From positions 37,453,295 through 37,517,294 of the forward strand of contig OU015524.1 in NCBI GenBank assembly GCA_907165065.1: a DNA stretch of 64,000 nt. Direction: 5' to 3'. Below the pieces are notes generated by a model that saw only the letters and a list, made by a program, of their open reading frames with translations, was not told the origin of the DNA and ran no database searches. Numbering within the stretch: the stretch's first letter is position 1; each line of letters starts with the position of its first letter. A program made the position numbers and the translations under genes. The DNA is from Caprimulgus europaeus (lineage: Eukaryota > Chordata > Aves > Caprimulgiformes > Caprimulgidae). Positions 25,771-36,357 of this stretch are shown one piece after another.

Positions 25771-28700
25771 GACAGAAGTTGGAGTGCTCCAAGTATCTCT
25801 CTTTGTGAGCTTCTGGTCTAGATTTCTTCTGCATACCACGGGATCACAGAGTAATTTGAATTGGGAAATCCCCCAAACCTATACGTTTGCATCTGTGCCA
25901 ACACCAGTTGGGACATTTTTCTGCCAAACATTGGGCTACACAACACTGGTGTAGCCCATTTGCATTAATAGTTGGTGCAGGAATAGCAACAGGAGTGAGG
26001 AGCATGAATGCACCTGCTGATGCAGGCACTGGCAGGCTTCACCTTGGGCTGCAGCTCATCCTCCCAGCAAAGTGTCCTCTGCGATAGAAAAAAATGTAGT
26101 TCAAAACATGATAATTCCACAGTGTGGCCTTTCCACAAATGTGAAATACATAGGAAGGATTTCTAAACTTGCAAAAAGCTCACAGACAAATAGGCTGTTC
26201 AGACAGTAAGAAGGGAAATTATGGGAAGTCCTGTGCCAAAAGGTTCTGAAATGCTCCCTGTCTTCACTGGAAATACAGATTGCACTGAAAATATTAGGAA
26301 AAGAGGATTGATGTCAGACAAAAGGCAGCTATCAGATGTTATTTGCTATGAAGCAGCAGTCTGTGTTCTCCATTCAGGTGTCCTCACAGCTCGTTCTCGG
26401 CTGAGTGGCTGAGCACTGCAGCTATTCCTAGCTCAGTGCTCTGCCACAGCCCATCTTTTCCCATCACCTAGCTCCTGCGTACCCTAGGTGAAGCTGATCA
26501 CTGGCCAGATGAACAGTGTCTGTACACAGTTCCCTGGGACCGGAGAGGGGCTGTGACATGACACTATAAATATACAAAAGCCTTGCAGCAGGCAAGGGTG
26601 ATGCAGGAGTGAAAGGCATGAGTCCCACTCAGTGGGTCTGAGACTTGGCAGACTAGGGCAAGCAGGGGTGAGCCTTGGCGGAAAGGAAGGGTGGACAGTC
26701 CCCACTGCCTTAAACATCAGTAAATGCTATCAGGGCAAGAATCCTTCCCACAACAGCTCTGCTACCTATACTGGATCTGACCCAGAGGTACCGGTTAATA
26801 ATGATCTATCTCACTTCATTGACTGATCCCTCAAATAATCCAGATCCTTGATAACTGACTAATGAGTTTAAAACTGCAGAGAAAACTTGGCTCTTCTACA
26901 TTTAAGCAGCTCTTACTGAGAAAACATTCCCTTTGGCATGGAGACACCAGCTGCTCTGACAACAAGCGGCCATGAGAGAATCTGGATTTAAGGATACCAG
27001 TTTGTTAGATTAATTTCTCCCTTCATGGCATTCACTGTGCCTGGAAACACTATTTGAAGAAACTATTTTGTCTGAGTTTTGGGCTTGGTAGTTTTTATTT
27101 TTCTTCCCCAGTGATCCTTACATTGTTGCTGCTGTCCAGATAACTTGCAGCACTCCTCCAGTCTCAGCACTGCCTGCCCCCACAAACCCCAGGTTGCAAG
27201 GAGCTTTCACATGTGGAAGAGGTAGAAAACTCATTTCTGCTTCTGGCTTGTGTCCTAATTAGTTGAAAGCAACCATCTTTTCTGACTCCTCTGTACTATA
27301 AGCCTTTCCTCTCCCTGGGCAGTACTCTGGTGCGGGGACCTGGGCTATCACTGCCCTGAAGCAAGCCTGCTTTGGCAGCACCTGCCACACTGCTCTTCCC
27401 TGGGTAGTACCTAGCAATACAGCTGTGTGATGAGGGGAGGGAGAAGAAGGAGCAGCATGTGCAAACACCTGGTGCAACATAGGCATCAATAACACAGGGA
27501 GTTCCCAAACTGCAAGGAGAGAGCAAATTCTTACCAAGAAAGCTGAAAATGTCAGGCTTCTGGCAGATGTTTTGTGGAGTTTCTGCTAGACCCTATTGCA
27601 TTTTCTCCCCATAGCCTTTATGAAAGCTGGCCACAAATAAGAACATCACCCTCTCTGAACAAGGGCTGAATCATATTTAAGAAACAGTTAATTGATTCTC
27701 TTGAAACAATGGGGCAATCACAGAATTACATATGAAAGGGTAAACCTGTTATAAGAGCTAGGCAGGTGCTCAAAATTGTTAAGTTCTGTTACTCTTCTCA
27801 TTAATAAAGAAGTGACAAAATTATGAGCACATTTATGTGGCTCTTTCTCTGTTAGCTAGGTTTAATAATTATTCACAAAGTAAAATAGGGAAAAGAGAGA
27901 CAACAACTTTCTAAAACCTCTTCTGTTGTGATTTTGGGTTGCTGGTTAAACTGAGTACCAGATAAAAGTGTTTAGGTTACGTATAATTATTCAAAGTTTG
28001 TCAAGGTGAAATCCAATACAGTGCTAGAAACAAAGTATTGGGGAAAAAAATAGCAGGCAGATTTCAGGTATAACGGTTTGAATTTATACCTTACAGTGTC
28101 CTAAGATGCATACCCTGCCCAGTAGCTCAGAATTTAGGGCAAACCCTTTTTCTCCTGCGTTCTCACTGTCATTTTTCTTAACCCAACGCAGAACCCCAAA
28201 ATCTTGCTTTTCTCACCAAAAAGTGTAGGAATTACTTATGTCTGGACAGATCTGTAACATAGGTTTTAACCATAGCACAGCACTGTTACTTAACACGAGC
28301 TTAATAAAAATTATTTGCTCTGTTTGGATAAATTCCAAAGCCATTAAAATAATTAAGTTTTTTTAAGCCAATTATTCTTTTAAAGTTCAATTAGTTATAT
28401 TCTGACCTTGCCACAAATATAATTTGCTTAAGGAAAGAATGGACAGCATCTTGATGTACCTGAATGATCAAAAACTTCCCAGTGTTCTTGAGGTGACAAA
28501 AATGTTATAAAAATATGTACCTAGAGGACTACTTATCTTTAAATTTGCAGAGAGAAAATCTGAAAAATAAATATATATTGCATTGTATTGTGTTGTATTT
28601 ATTTTCATGCCCCCATTCAGTTATCCTGAAGACCAATTCTCATGTCATACTCACGCTTTCCACTCCAAAATGTCTCAGTAATAATCAGCTTCCAGGGCAT

Positions 28701-29233
28701 TGTCCTTGGGACTACTAATGTCAAGAGTTAGAAATGTAGTCACTTTCTTAAAAGTCTTCTCCTTCAGGCAGATGAAAATCTGGCTTCTAGCATACAGCTT
28801 ACCAGATCTAATGCCCTTCTGTCCACTTCATCATGTAGCACTAAAAGTTGTGAAAATCCATGCAGATTCCAAGGTCAAAGCCAAGGAAGTGTTTGGTTCC
28901 ACATAAGTCTGTAGAAAAAAATGCTATCTGGATGAATTTACTCTATTTTTGTACTTCAAGTCTGCTCTTTTTATCTCTCATTTTTTGTTGTCCCAGCAGC
29001 TTTCGTTCCTTACAATATGGCTCTGCTTAATTTTTACACAAGTTTGCAATTGTACTATGTGTTTCACTGGCTCTACCTATTACCACCAAAACCTACAGGG
29101 AGTTACTACCACACACTGGCTCTGGATATTTATGGATTGTACAAACACATACCCTAGTGACAGCATTTTTCTACTTTGCTTTGGTTAAGGTAGTGTAATA
29201 TAAAAAATAAAAATAAACAATCAGTAATTTAAA
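25771..29233. other. Non-coding stretch with one short hairpin, no gene seen
   Basis: No gene is supported. A perfect 10-bp inverted repeat (arms 25932-25941 and 25949-25958, loop 7 nt) sits in a locally G+C-richer region. Short frames at 26,500-26,800 and 27,260-27,540 lie in G+C-richer patches and match nothing I know. The right end (28,500-29,230) is A+T-rich and leads into an LTR insertion. Confidence 0.5.
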
Positions 29234-29280
29234 TGTCCCGATCCGATGTCTGGATCATTCAAATATCCCGATCCGATGTC
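29231..29280. repeat. Short 30-bp-spaced direct repeat at LTR edge
   Basis: AAATGTCCCGATCCGATGTC at 29231-29250 and AAATATCCCGATCCGATGTC at 29261-29280 differ at one base and are offset by exactly 30 bp. They lie at the U5 end of the LTR. Each contains CCGATCCG, which is unusually CpG-dense for this window. Confidence 0.93.
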
Positions 29281-29357
29281 GGGGAAAGGTTTCGATATGA
29301 TCCAAAGAGCGAGATTAAGACACAAACGAGGTCAAATGCCGCATTCCCGAAACACCA

Positions 29358-29363
29358 TTTATT
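29358..29363 (-). promoter_or_regulatory. LTR polyadenylation signal (AATAAA on minus strand)
   Basis: TTTATT on the plus strand gives AATAAA on the minus strand, placed about 120 nt before the LTR's right-hand (U5) end and downstream of the TATA-like boxes. This is the order expected for an R/U5 boundary, with cleavage likely 15-20 nt further along the minus strand (about 29,335-29,345). Confidence 0.6.
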
Positions 29364-29578
29364 ACAAAAAATAATAAGGAGGGTAGCGATAGGACAGAAT
29401 GGAAAGAAAGATGGAAATGAAGCAAGGAGTCGGGATAGGGCAGCAAGAATAGTCACCACCACGGGTCCAGCGGCGAGGCGACGGTGAAGCGGCGGGTGAG
29501 GAGGTCTCAGTAGCGTGTTCCAGCAGTGGTGCAGCGCAGCATGGTGCGGTCTGGCAGTCAGGTGGTCGTCCTCTCTGT

Positions 29579-29921
29579 CCCTCTTCTTCTCTCTCTTTCT
29601 CCCCTGCTTGCTGTTGCCCATGCAGGTCTTCCTTAAGTACCCCTTCGAGGGCTGTGGTTACCATAGCAATGGCATGTCTCTTTGTGCCCCCCAGCACTAG
29701 GGCAGGGACATGTCTGGGCAGAAGACCTCCTGCAGGCAGGGCATTTCACAAGTCGTTTCCCTCTTCTTCTCTCTCTTTTTCTCCCCTGCTTGCTGTTGCC
29801 CATGCAGGTCTTCCTTAATTACCCCTTCGAGGGCTTTGGTTACCATCTTTGTGCCCCCCCAGCACTAGGGCAGGGACATGTCCGGGCAGAAGACCTCCTG
29901 CGGGCAGGGCATTTCACAAGT
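29579..29921 (-). repeat. 180-bp tandem duplication inside the LTR
   Basis: Two direct copies: 29579-29753 and 29759-29921. Both start CCCTCTTCTTCTCTCTCTTT on the plus strand and end GGCATTTCACAAGT. Differences are a few substitutions (for example CTTAAGTACC versus CTTAATTACC), two extra Ts in the pyrimidine run of the right copy, and a deletion of about 14-18 bp in the right copy. On the minus strand each copy carries its own TATA-like box (29631-29640 and 29813-29822) and upstream U3 sequence, so the LTR has two potential core promoters. Confidence 0.92.
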
Positions 29922-29941
29922 GGGCAGGGCATCTTCAAACA

Positions 29942-32900
29942 ATCTTTGAGACAAGACAATAGTGCTGTTCCTCACAAATGTTCACAAGAAAAACTGAAAA
30001 TACTTTGGGCAGGCAGAAAGTAATTTGGTATGTTCTCATTTGATTATGTTAATCACCTGATATTTTTCTTTTATACTTTGTTCTCATCCACTTTGATCTC
30101 CTCTCCTTCCTGTTCCATTTGCTGAAGAGTAAAAGTACCCTTGAGCTGAAAAGCCGGACTTGTCACACGGAAGCTGGTACCAAGCCAGCTGGTCAATTGC
30201 AAAGTATTTAACTTTGCTAAACTTTCTGCTAATTAGAAATTCTTCTACTCAGCTGGGTTTTGACACCTGAAGTCATTTCTCCATCTGACAGATCAGTTTT
30301 CAGCTTTTCCTTCTTTAAAACCAGGTTTTCTTAGCATTAGTCTTGGTGAGGAATATTTTCTTCCACCTAAACATGAAAAACATCACACAAACCTAAAAAA
30401 AAAATAAAAATCACAGAACTCATGCTGATGCTTGAAATACAAAAGGCAATCATTTATGTTTTCAGCATCTTTGTATTAACATCTGCTTAGCCGTCCTGCT
30501 GTATTTTTACATTCCTGGTTTTTGCTCTACACAATCAACTGCAACACAAAGAAATCTATAATGAATATAAATACATATATCAAGAGTAATAAACAAATCT
30601 GAAGTGATTTTTCTAGCATGTCAACACATAAATTCAAATAATAACAGAATTCTACAGTGTTTATATCTCATTAACATGGCCACTACATGAACACTATGGA
30701 TTTTCCAGTTTCATCAGTGCCTTTATGTAATTTGTTTGCATTTATAGATTGTATTTTGAAGATATAAGTATCTATTTTTTTCTTTTCCAAGATGATTTGA
30801 CTGTTCAAATCAAGGAAGTGGGTTCATTTCATTCTTGATGAAAGGATCTCCAACTAATACATATTCTATTATGACAGGATACGTTACAAAAAGCTTGCAT
30901 TGTATCACCAGAAAGTTTAGCGGTCAGGCATGAGAAAGAATTCCAACTGCACCTGAAAGATAGTTGTCCCTTTATGTCTATTTTTTTTTTTTTTTAAGGA
31001 AATATCTTTGGTAGCAACATCCCTTTCTGTGATGACGTTACTACTAGCTTGTATCACTACAGAACAGTATGTTTACCTATAATATAAATATAATCTTCTT
31101 TATTGCTACCTGGGTATTGCAGCTTTGCTTGTTCCTATACGCAGTAGCATTCATTATCTTGTTCTTTTATGCATTATCCAATTTTCCAATAAAGCCTAAT
31201 AGCTATAAAACTTGTCCCCACAATTTTGTCCTGAAATAATTAAAATGTATAAATAATTTTAGGTATACAGTTCCATTTTATGGCTAAATCAGTAATTACT
31301 TGTCTATTCTGGGGTTTTTTATGCCCATAGTTAACATCTAGATTTAAAGCCCTATTTTCTTGTCTAAAAGAGAGACAGGGTACCCTTTTCGTTACCCTCA
31401 TGCAGAGCTGTGAAGCCCACAACTCTCAGCTGAAAAGGATAAAATGATCCTTGTTTCTAATCCTGCACCTTTATTTGTCTGAGAGATGGGGAGGGAGCAA
31501 AGAGTGGCAGCCATTGTGGCACAGCTCTTCTTGAGCACAACAGCAGTGTTGGCTTTGGATACTGCAAGGGTAACAGTTTTCTTCCAAATGGTTGATTATT
31601 CTTGATGTGGCCTTGGCTTGGAGACAGACTTTCTTCCTCATGGTCATTTTTGGGGCAATGCCACCATAAGATGTCTTTGTGCCAGACCAGCAAGGAAAGC
31701 AAGATAAGTCTTCCCAGAGAAGCTAATCAAAACAGGTACAAATATCATTTGCTAGGTGACTCTAAAACAACTGGCTGAAAGATGAATAAAATTTTAGGCA
31801 AATTAATTTTTCAGGAAAATCCTAAGCTTTCAGCAGGAAAATTTCACTACTGTACCACGTTTTAGAGGACAAGGTTAGCTATACCTTGTGCTTCCAGATG
31901 AGAAAGCCATCTGTCTGCACCTATGCAGCCACCAGTGAGGAATGTGAAGATGGCCCATCTCAAAAAACGTGAGAACTCTTCTTACAGTTTGTGTATTTTA
32001 CAAGTGATGCTGCAAGAATCATGGTCCCGTGTATGTATGCACAGCACTGTAGGGCATCCCTGTCAGAGAGGTGATCTGTAGTATGAACCAGTGGGTCCCT
32101 ACAGGGGCTGTTTGACTTGGCTCCTGCTCCACCCTTACACAGTGTCCACTTTGGGACCACAACCCCACATGGGGATGTTTGTGCCTTTCCAGCAGAAGAG
32201 CAAGGAACAGAGAACTTCAGAAAGGCAAAATGGAAACTACAGGTACCAACCCACAACTTCAAAAAACCACAAATCTTGTTTACTGTGCAATTACCTTTTG
32301 TTTTCCTGTTCCTTAGAAGCCTCGCTTTGGGTATTTTCAGCTCTAACAATTTCACACTAGCCATGTTCAGGCTTGTTTGAATAGTGATTGCTATTCTGCT
32401 CAGATTCTCTGTCCATGGAAGAAACACAGTAAGCCAGGCAGGGAGAGAAGAGGATGGAAAGAAGGGAGTGACAGAGGTCGCCTATCCTTCATGACTATAC
32501 AAAAACCCCTGACTAGCTTAGTTTTAGTGGCTTGTTTCTGAGATACTCCTTTACAGATATTGTAAAAATTGTATTTTCAAGCCCACTCCATTATTCAGGG
32601 AGCCCAAGACCTGACATATGAACAATGGCAATGAACCAGTTCTGTCAAGCACACACTGGTGTCTTAAATTGCAGCTGTGGATCTGACTGTTTCCTTCAGA
32701 TTTCTCAATCTGTCGTGGCACAGAACTGGAATAGGTGTGTGGCAAAGGCCCCAACTAGAAATACAGATGGTGACACAGGCAGAAACCTTAAAACACAGTG
32801 GAATTCATTCCTTACTGTAACCACCATGTAATTATTTATTTCTGCTGACATTGAGAATTTTCTGTAGTAATAGTAATGAAGACACCAAATATTTGAGGAA

Positions 32901-35900
32901 AAAATGACCAGCTTTAAGTCTACAGGAAATTATTGATACCTTTTACCAACGGAAAGTATTCCTCATTTTTAAAATTTGGTCTTTAGCAAGTACCTAGCTT
33001 TTCTCCATTTCAATATAATATATTTGCTCACTCCTCTTGTTGTCCAGTCCTTTCTGCTGTAGCATCAGATCCTATCCCAAATATTCATGTTTATGTCTTC
33101 TTACATTTCTTATGAGACACCAAAGTGATATTACTGTCAAGGGGAAATACAGCTTTAGGGCATGTCAGCAGCTGCTGGAGCAACCCACACTGCATATATA
33201 TGTGTATATTCCCACTAACAGAACTTCATCCCGAACTGCCAAAGAGGGGAGGAGGATGAGGGCATTGGTGCTGCGTTTGTGTTCATGTGAGTGTTGTGTG
33301 TGTCTGTATCCCTGTGTTGATCTGTGTGTACCCATGCGTCTGTTGTACACCTGTGCCCAAGTGCCTGTTCCTATTGGGACTATGTGGTTGGCCTTGCTAC
33401 TAGTTGGACCCGGTGTATGAAGCTGCAGCAGCCTCTGCCAGGGAGCTGTTGGATTTGGCCTTCCTTAGCACAACTAACTCTTTTTAAGCTTACAATGTGA
33501 GAATCACTTTTTATTTATATTTTTAAATGTATTAGTGGAAGAGAGGTTCACAAATCAGGACTCAAAGCCAATGATCCAAATAGGCAAGACACAGAGAACA
33601 AAATTTCAGCAGCCAGGTTTATAAAATGATACAGTTTATTGATGCTTCTGTCATTTCTCTTGCTCATCACTCACTTTTATGAATGAAGTGGATCAAGAAA
33701 AATTGGCTTTTGGTCCTAATTCAAGTTTAAAAGAAGCATCAAAGACAGTTAAACGTGTGGCTAGATATTTTAGAAAGCAAACAGACTGTGTAGACAATGT
33801 GGTGGATTTTATACAATTAACATAAAAAGCTTTCCGACCCTGTGAGAGTTATTGGCCAAGAACAAGTACCTTAAAACTGGCCAGCCAAAATGGAAATATT
33901 AAATAATCTGCTGTGTCTCATCAGCATAAAGGTACAAAATAATACAGCGTGAACTCTAGAGCACTTTTTGTGACATTATATTAGTGCCTTAAAACACTCC
34001 CTCTGTGGTGTTCTAATACTTTATCTTTTAAGAAAAAATTCTATGTATAATTGCTCCAAGGGCTATCTCCTCTCTGTTTCATTAAATTGTCATTCCTAAT
34101 GTTTTTCATTCCACTTTGTCCCAATCCTCTCCAAACATCCAGGTGGTAATAAGGGCCACATCTTCAGTTTGTGGAACCTGATATCCCTCCATTAATATTT
34201 GTGATGTACCCCATAGAGGTGACTGGGGTCTCTGTGCATTCTCAGCTCTACTTTGGACCATGCTGAATTTGTTTTTTTCCTAGAAGACTTAATACTCAAT
34301 TTGGTCCCCTGCTTTTCCAGTCAGATGGTCTATGATAGAGCTGGGGCTGACTCAGTTTTAGCTTGATCTCATTACAAACTTTTCAGTAGCCTTTACTCAC
34401 ACACTTACAGCTCAAACACTCATTCACAAGTGACAACTTCCCTGTTGCTCACTTTCAGCTTTACTCTTTTACCTTTAAGTACCTCTCTTTTTTAGTGTGA
34501 CTTTCACTGTTCTCAATGGCTGCTTGGCTAATGTGCCTTTGTCCAGCTTAAAATAGTTACTGCTCCACTTCTTTTCAAGCCAATAATCACGTCAGCTGCT
34601 TCTCTAAGGATTAATTCCTCTGAACTAAGAGCATTGCTTCCATCCTTCAGTGCTTACTGTGCGCACTTAGCTGGTGAGCACACACGTGCCATGCAACACC
34701 CTCTATCTTTGCTCACGTGTCTCTTCCCAAGTGCTCCCCCTGCCTTGGCATGTACCACTCCCCCCCGCTGCTTTCTGTAGGCTCCAGCACCAACCTCTGT
34801 GTACCTTCTTCCTCTAGGTCTCCCTCTGTGGTGTTTTGGGCTCCCTGTCCCACCTGTGGGGTTAGAGCACTGTCTACCCTTCCTTGGTGTCCATCTGAAG
34901 ACAGGCAACCCTTTGCTCAGTGGAGGTTGCTGGCTAAATTCCAGGGTTCCCAGTGCTGTGCCCATGGCTGTTTGCTCCTCAGACGTTAGGAATGCTCTTG
35001 TCTTTTTTGGAGGCTTCATTATTGCTCCTCCACATAATAATGAGATCACAGCTCTACTTGTGACAATGGAATTAAACTAGGATTTCATTTACATTACACT
35101 TTGCTTAATAACATATTATAAGTACACAGGCACTCTGCAGACATTGCTGTTTTTCTCAGTTTGCAGTGTTACTGGTTCATAGTTCACATGTTCTTCCAGA
35201 GTTAACTGAAAATCATTATGTCCTTAGAGCTGGCCATTGCTGGGAATAAGGACACCTCTGGGTTTTTTCCACTGGCAGCCACTACTTGTAGATACAATAT
35301 GAAGCTCTGATTAAACCACATTTCCGGAGTTTAAGCTCTGCTGAGTGTTTTAGTTGTTCTATTTTTTTGCTCAAGCTATTTTTGTAATTCATTTTACTTC
35401 TGGTACCAGGTGTAATTCAGTAACCATTAAAAAAGAAGGCTGATGGAGTTCTGCCTCATTAGGTGCCTGGAGCAGCAGCAGTCTGTGGCAAGCCTGCCCG
35501 TGCCAGCTGCAGGAGCCTGGGGAGCCCCACACTGCCCCTCCCATGGTGCCAGCACAGCAGTTCATGCAGCCACCCAATTACCTGAATTGAAGAAGGGATC
35601 CAGTTGAAAAATAACCTCACAAGAGAAAATTGGTTAATTTCCAGCTGGATCGGTACCCTGAGACTGATTTGTTTGTTTTTTTTTTTTTCATGGCCCTCCA
35701 ACATCTGTACTAACAAAGCGGCAGTACAGCACAGAGAGAAGCAACCATGGGAGGGACCTGCTTGAGAAAGGATTTCCTCCAAAGTCCCCATGGGACTGAA
35801 GCTGGAGGGCTAAGTTCTGCCTGGCCTGAGCCACTGCTAGATGCTGGAGACAGCTACCATTGCACTGCCTTGTGTTAGGGCCTCTTCCCTACAGGAAAGA

Positions 35901-36065
35901 GGGCTTCGTGGGGTGCTCTAATGGTGCATGACTTAAATACTGCATGCCTTGAATTTGGGGAGGGAGGCAGAGGTGGGGGCGTCCACTGGGACACACGTGT
36001 CAAGATTTTTGTCACAGGGATTAAGCTTGCTAACGGATCCTTAGGACCACACAATCTTAGTATTG
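29942..36065. other. Non-coding stretch, no gene seen
   Basis: No gene is supported across 6 kb. The longest frame is 155 codons on the minus strand (31960-32427); overlapping plus-strand frames compete with it and no domain is visible. A GT-rich imperfect run lies at about 33,280-33,350. A G+C-richer patch at about 34,660-35,000, open on both strands, stands out from its A+T-rich surroundings but matches nothing I recognise. A second such patch lies at about 35,460-35,570. T tracts occur at about 30,972-30,985 and 35,677-35,688. Confidence 0.5.
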
Positions 36066-36357
36066 CAGAATCACAGAATGGTTTGGGTTGGAAGGAATCT
36101 TAAAGATCATCTAGTTCCAACCCCCCCTGCCATGAGCAGGTACACTTCCACTAGATCAGTTTGCTCAGACCCTCCTCCAAACTGGCCTTGAACACTTCTA
36201 GGGAAGGGCCATCCACAGTTTCTCTGGGCAACCTGGTCCAGTGTCTCACTACTCACAGTAAAGAATTTCTCCTAATATCTAATCTAAACCTACCCTCTTC
36301 CAGTTTGAAGCCATTAGCCCTCATCCTCAAACTACCTGCCCTTGTAAAAAGTCCCAC
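36066..36357 (-). mobile_element. CR1-type LINE fragment, minus strand
   Basis: The plus strand reads AATCACAGAATGG, then GGGTTGGAAGGAATCTTAAA, a CATCTAGTTCCAACCCCCC block, CCTTGAACACTTCTAGGGAA, the TCTCTGGGCAACCTGGTCCA segment, and TCTAATCTAAACCTACCCTC. This is the reverse complement of the CR1 3' end. About 290 bp remain and the 5' part is truncated near CTTGTAAAAAGTCCC. It is close in sequence to the fragments at 14034, 49912 and 59085, so these four probably belong to one subfamily. It is non-functional. Confidence 0.94.

Larger units (their letters stand above)
29234..29941 (-). mobile_element. Endogenous retrovirus solo LTR, minus strand, with tandemly duplicated promoter block
   Basis: This is a CpG-richer block of about 700 bp with LTR architecture on the minus strand. 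On that strand a U3-like region contains a TACTTAAG/TAATTAAG TATA-like box. A transcribed R-like region follows, then AATAAA at 29363-29358, about 20 nt of R end, and a roughly 100-nt U5-like region ending near CA at 29235-29234. The U3 part is duplicated: 29579-29753 and 29759-29921 are near-identical copies offset by 180 bp. The left copy has about 14-18 extra bases around 29669-29683. No primer-binding site lies on the U5 side, no polypurine tract on the U3 side, and no retroviral gene is present on either flank, so this is a solo LTR. Exact ends are uncertain: I chose a TG...CA pair and could not find a target-site duplication. Family is unassigned. Confidence 0.72.

Noticed and set aside
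29259..29697. Frames of 111-120 codons on the minus strand within the LTR, including an Arg/Lys/Glu-rich stretch
   Set aside because: They are translations of the LTR's R/U3 region and its purine-rich run; LTRs of this type are not expected to encode these products.
29942..30060. Possible retroviral internal sequence next to the LTR
   Set aside because: The U3-side flank is not purine-rich as a polypurine tract would be, and the U5-side flank has no primer-binding-site-like TGG start, so the element is best read as a solo LTR.
31960..32427. 155-codon minus-strand frame
   Set aside because: No domain, no codon bias, overlapped by plus-strand frames of similar quality; length is within chance for 64 kb of six-frame translation.
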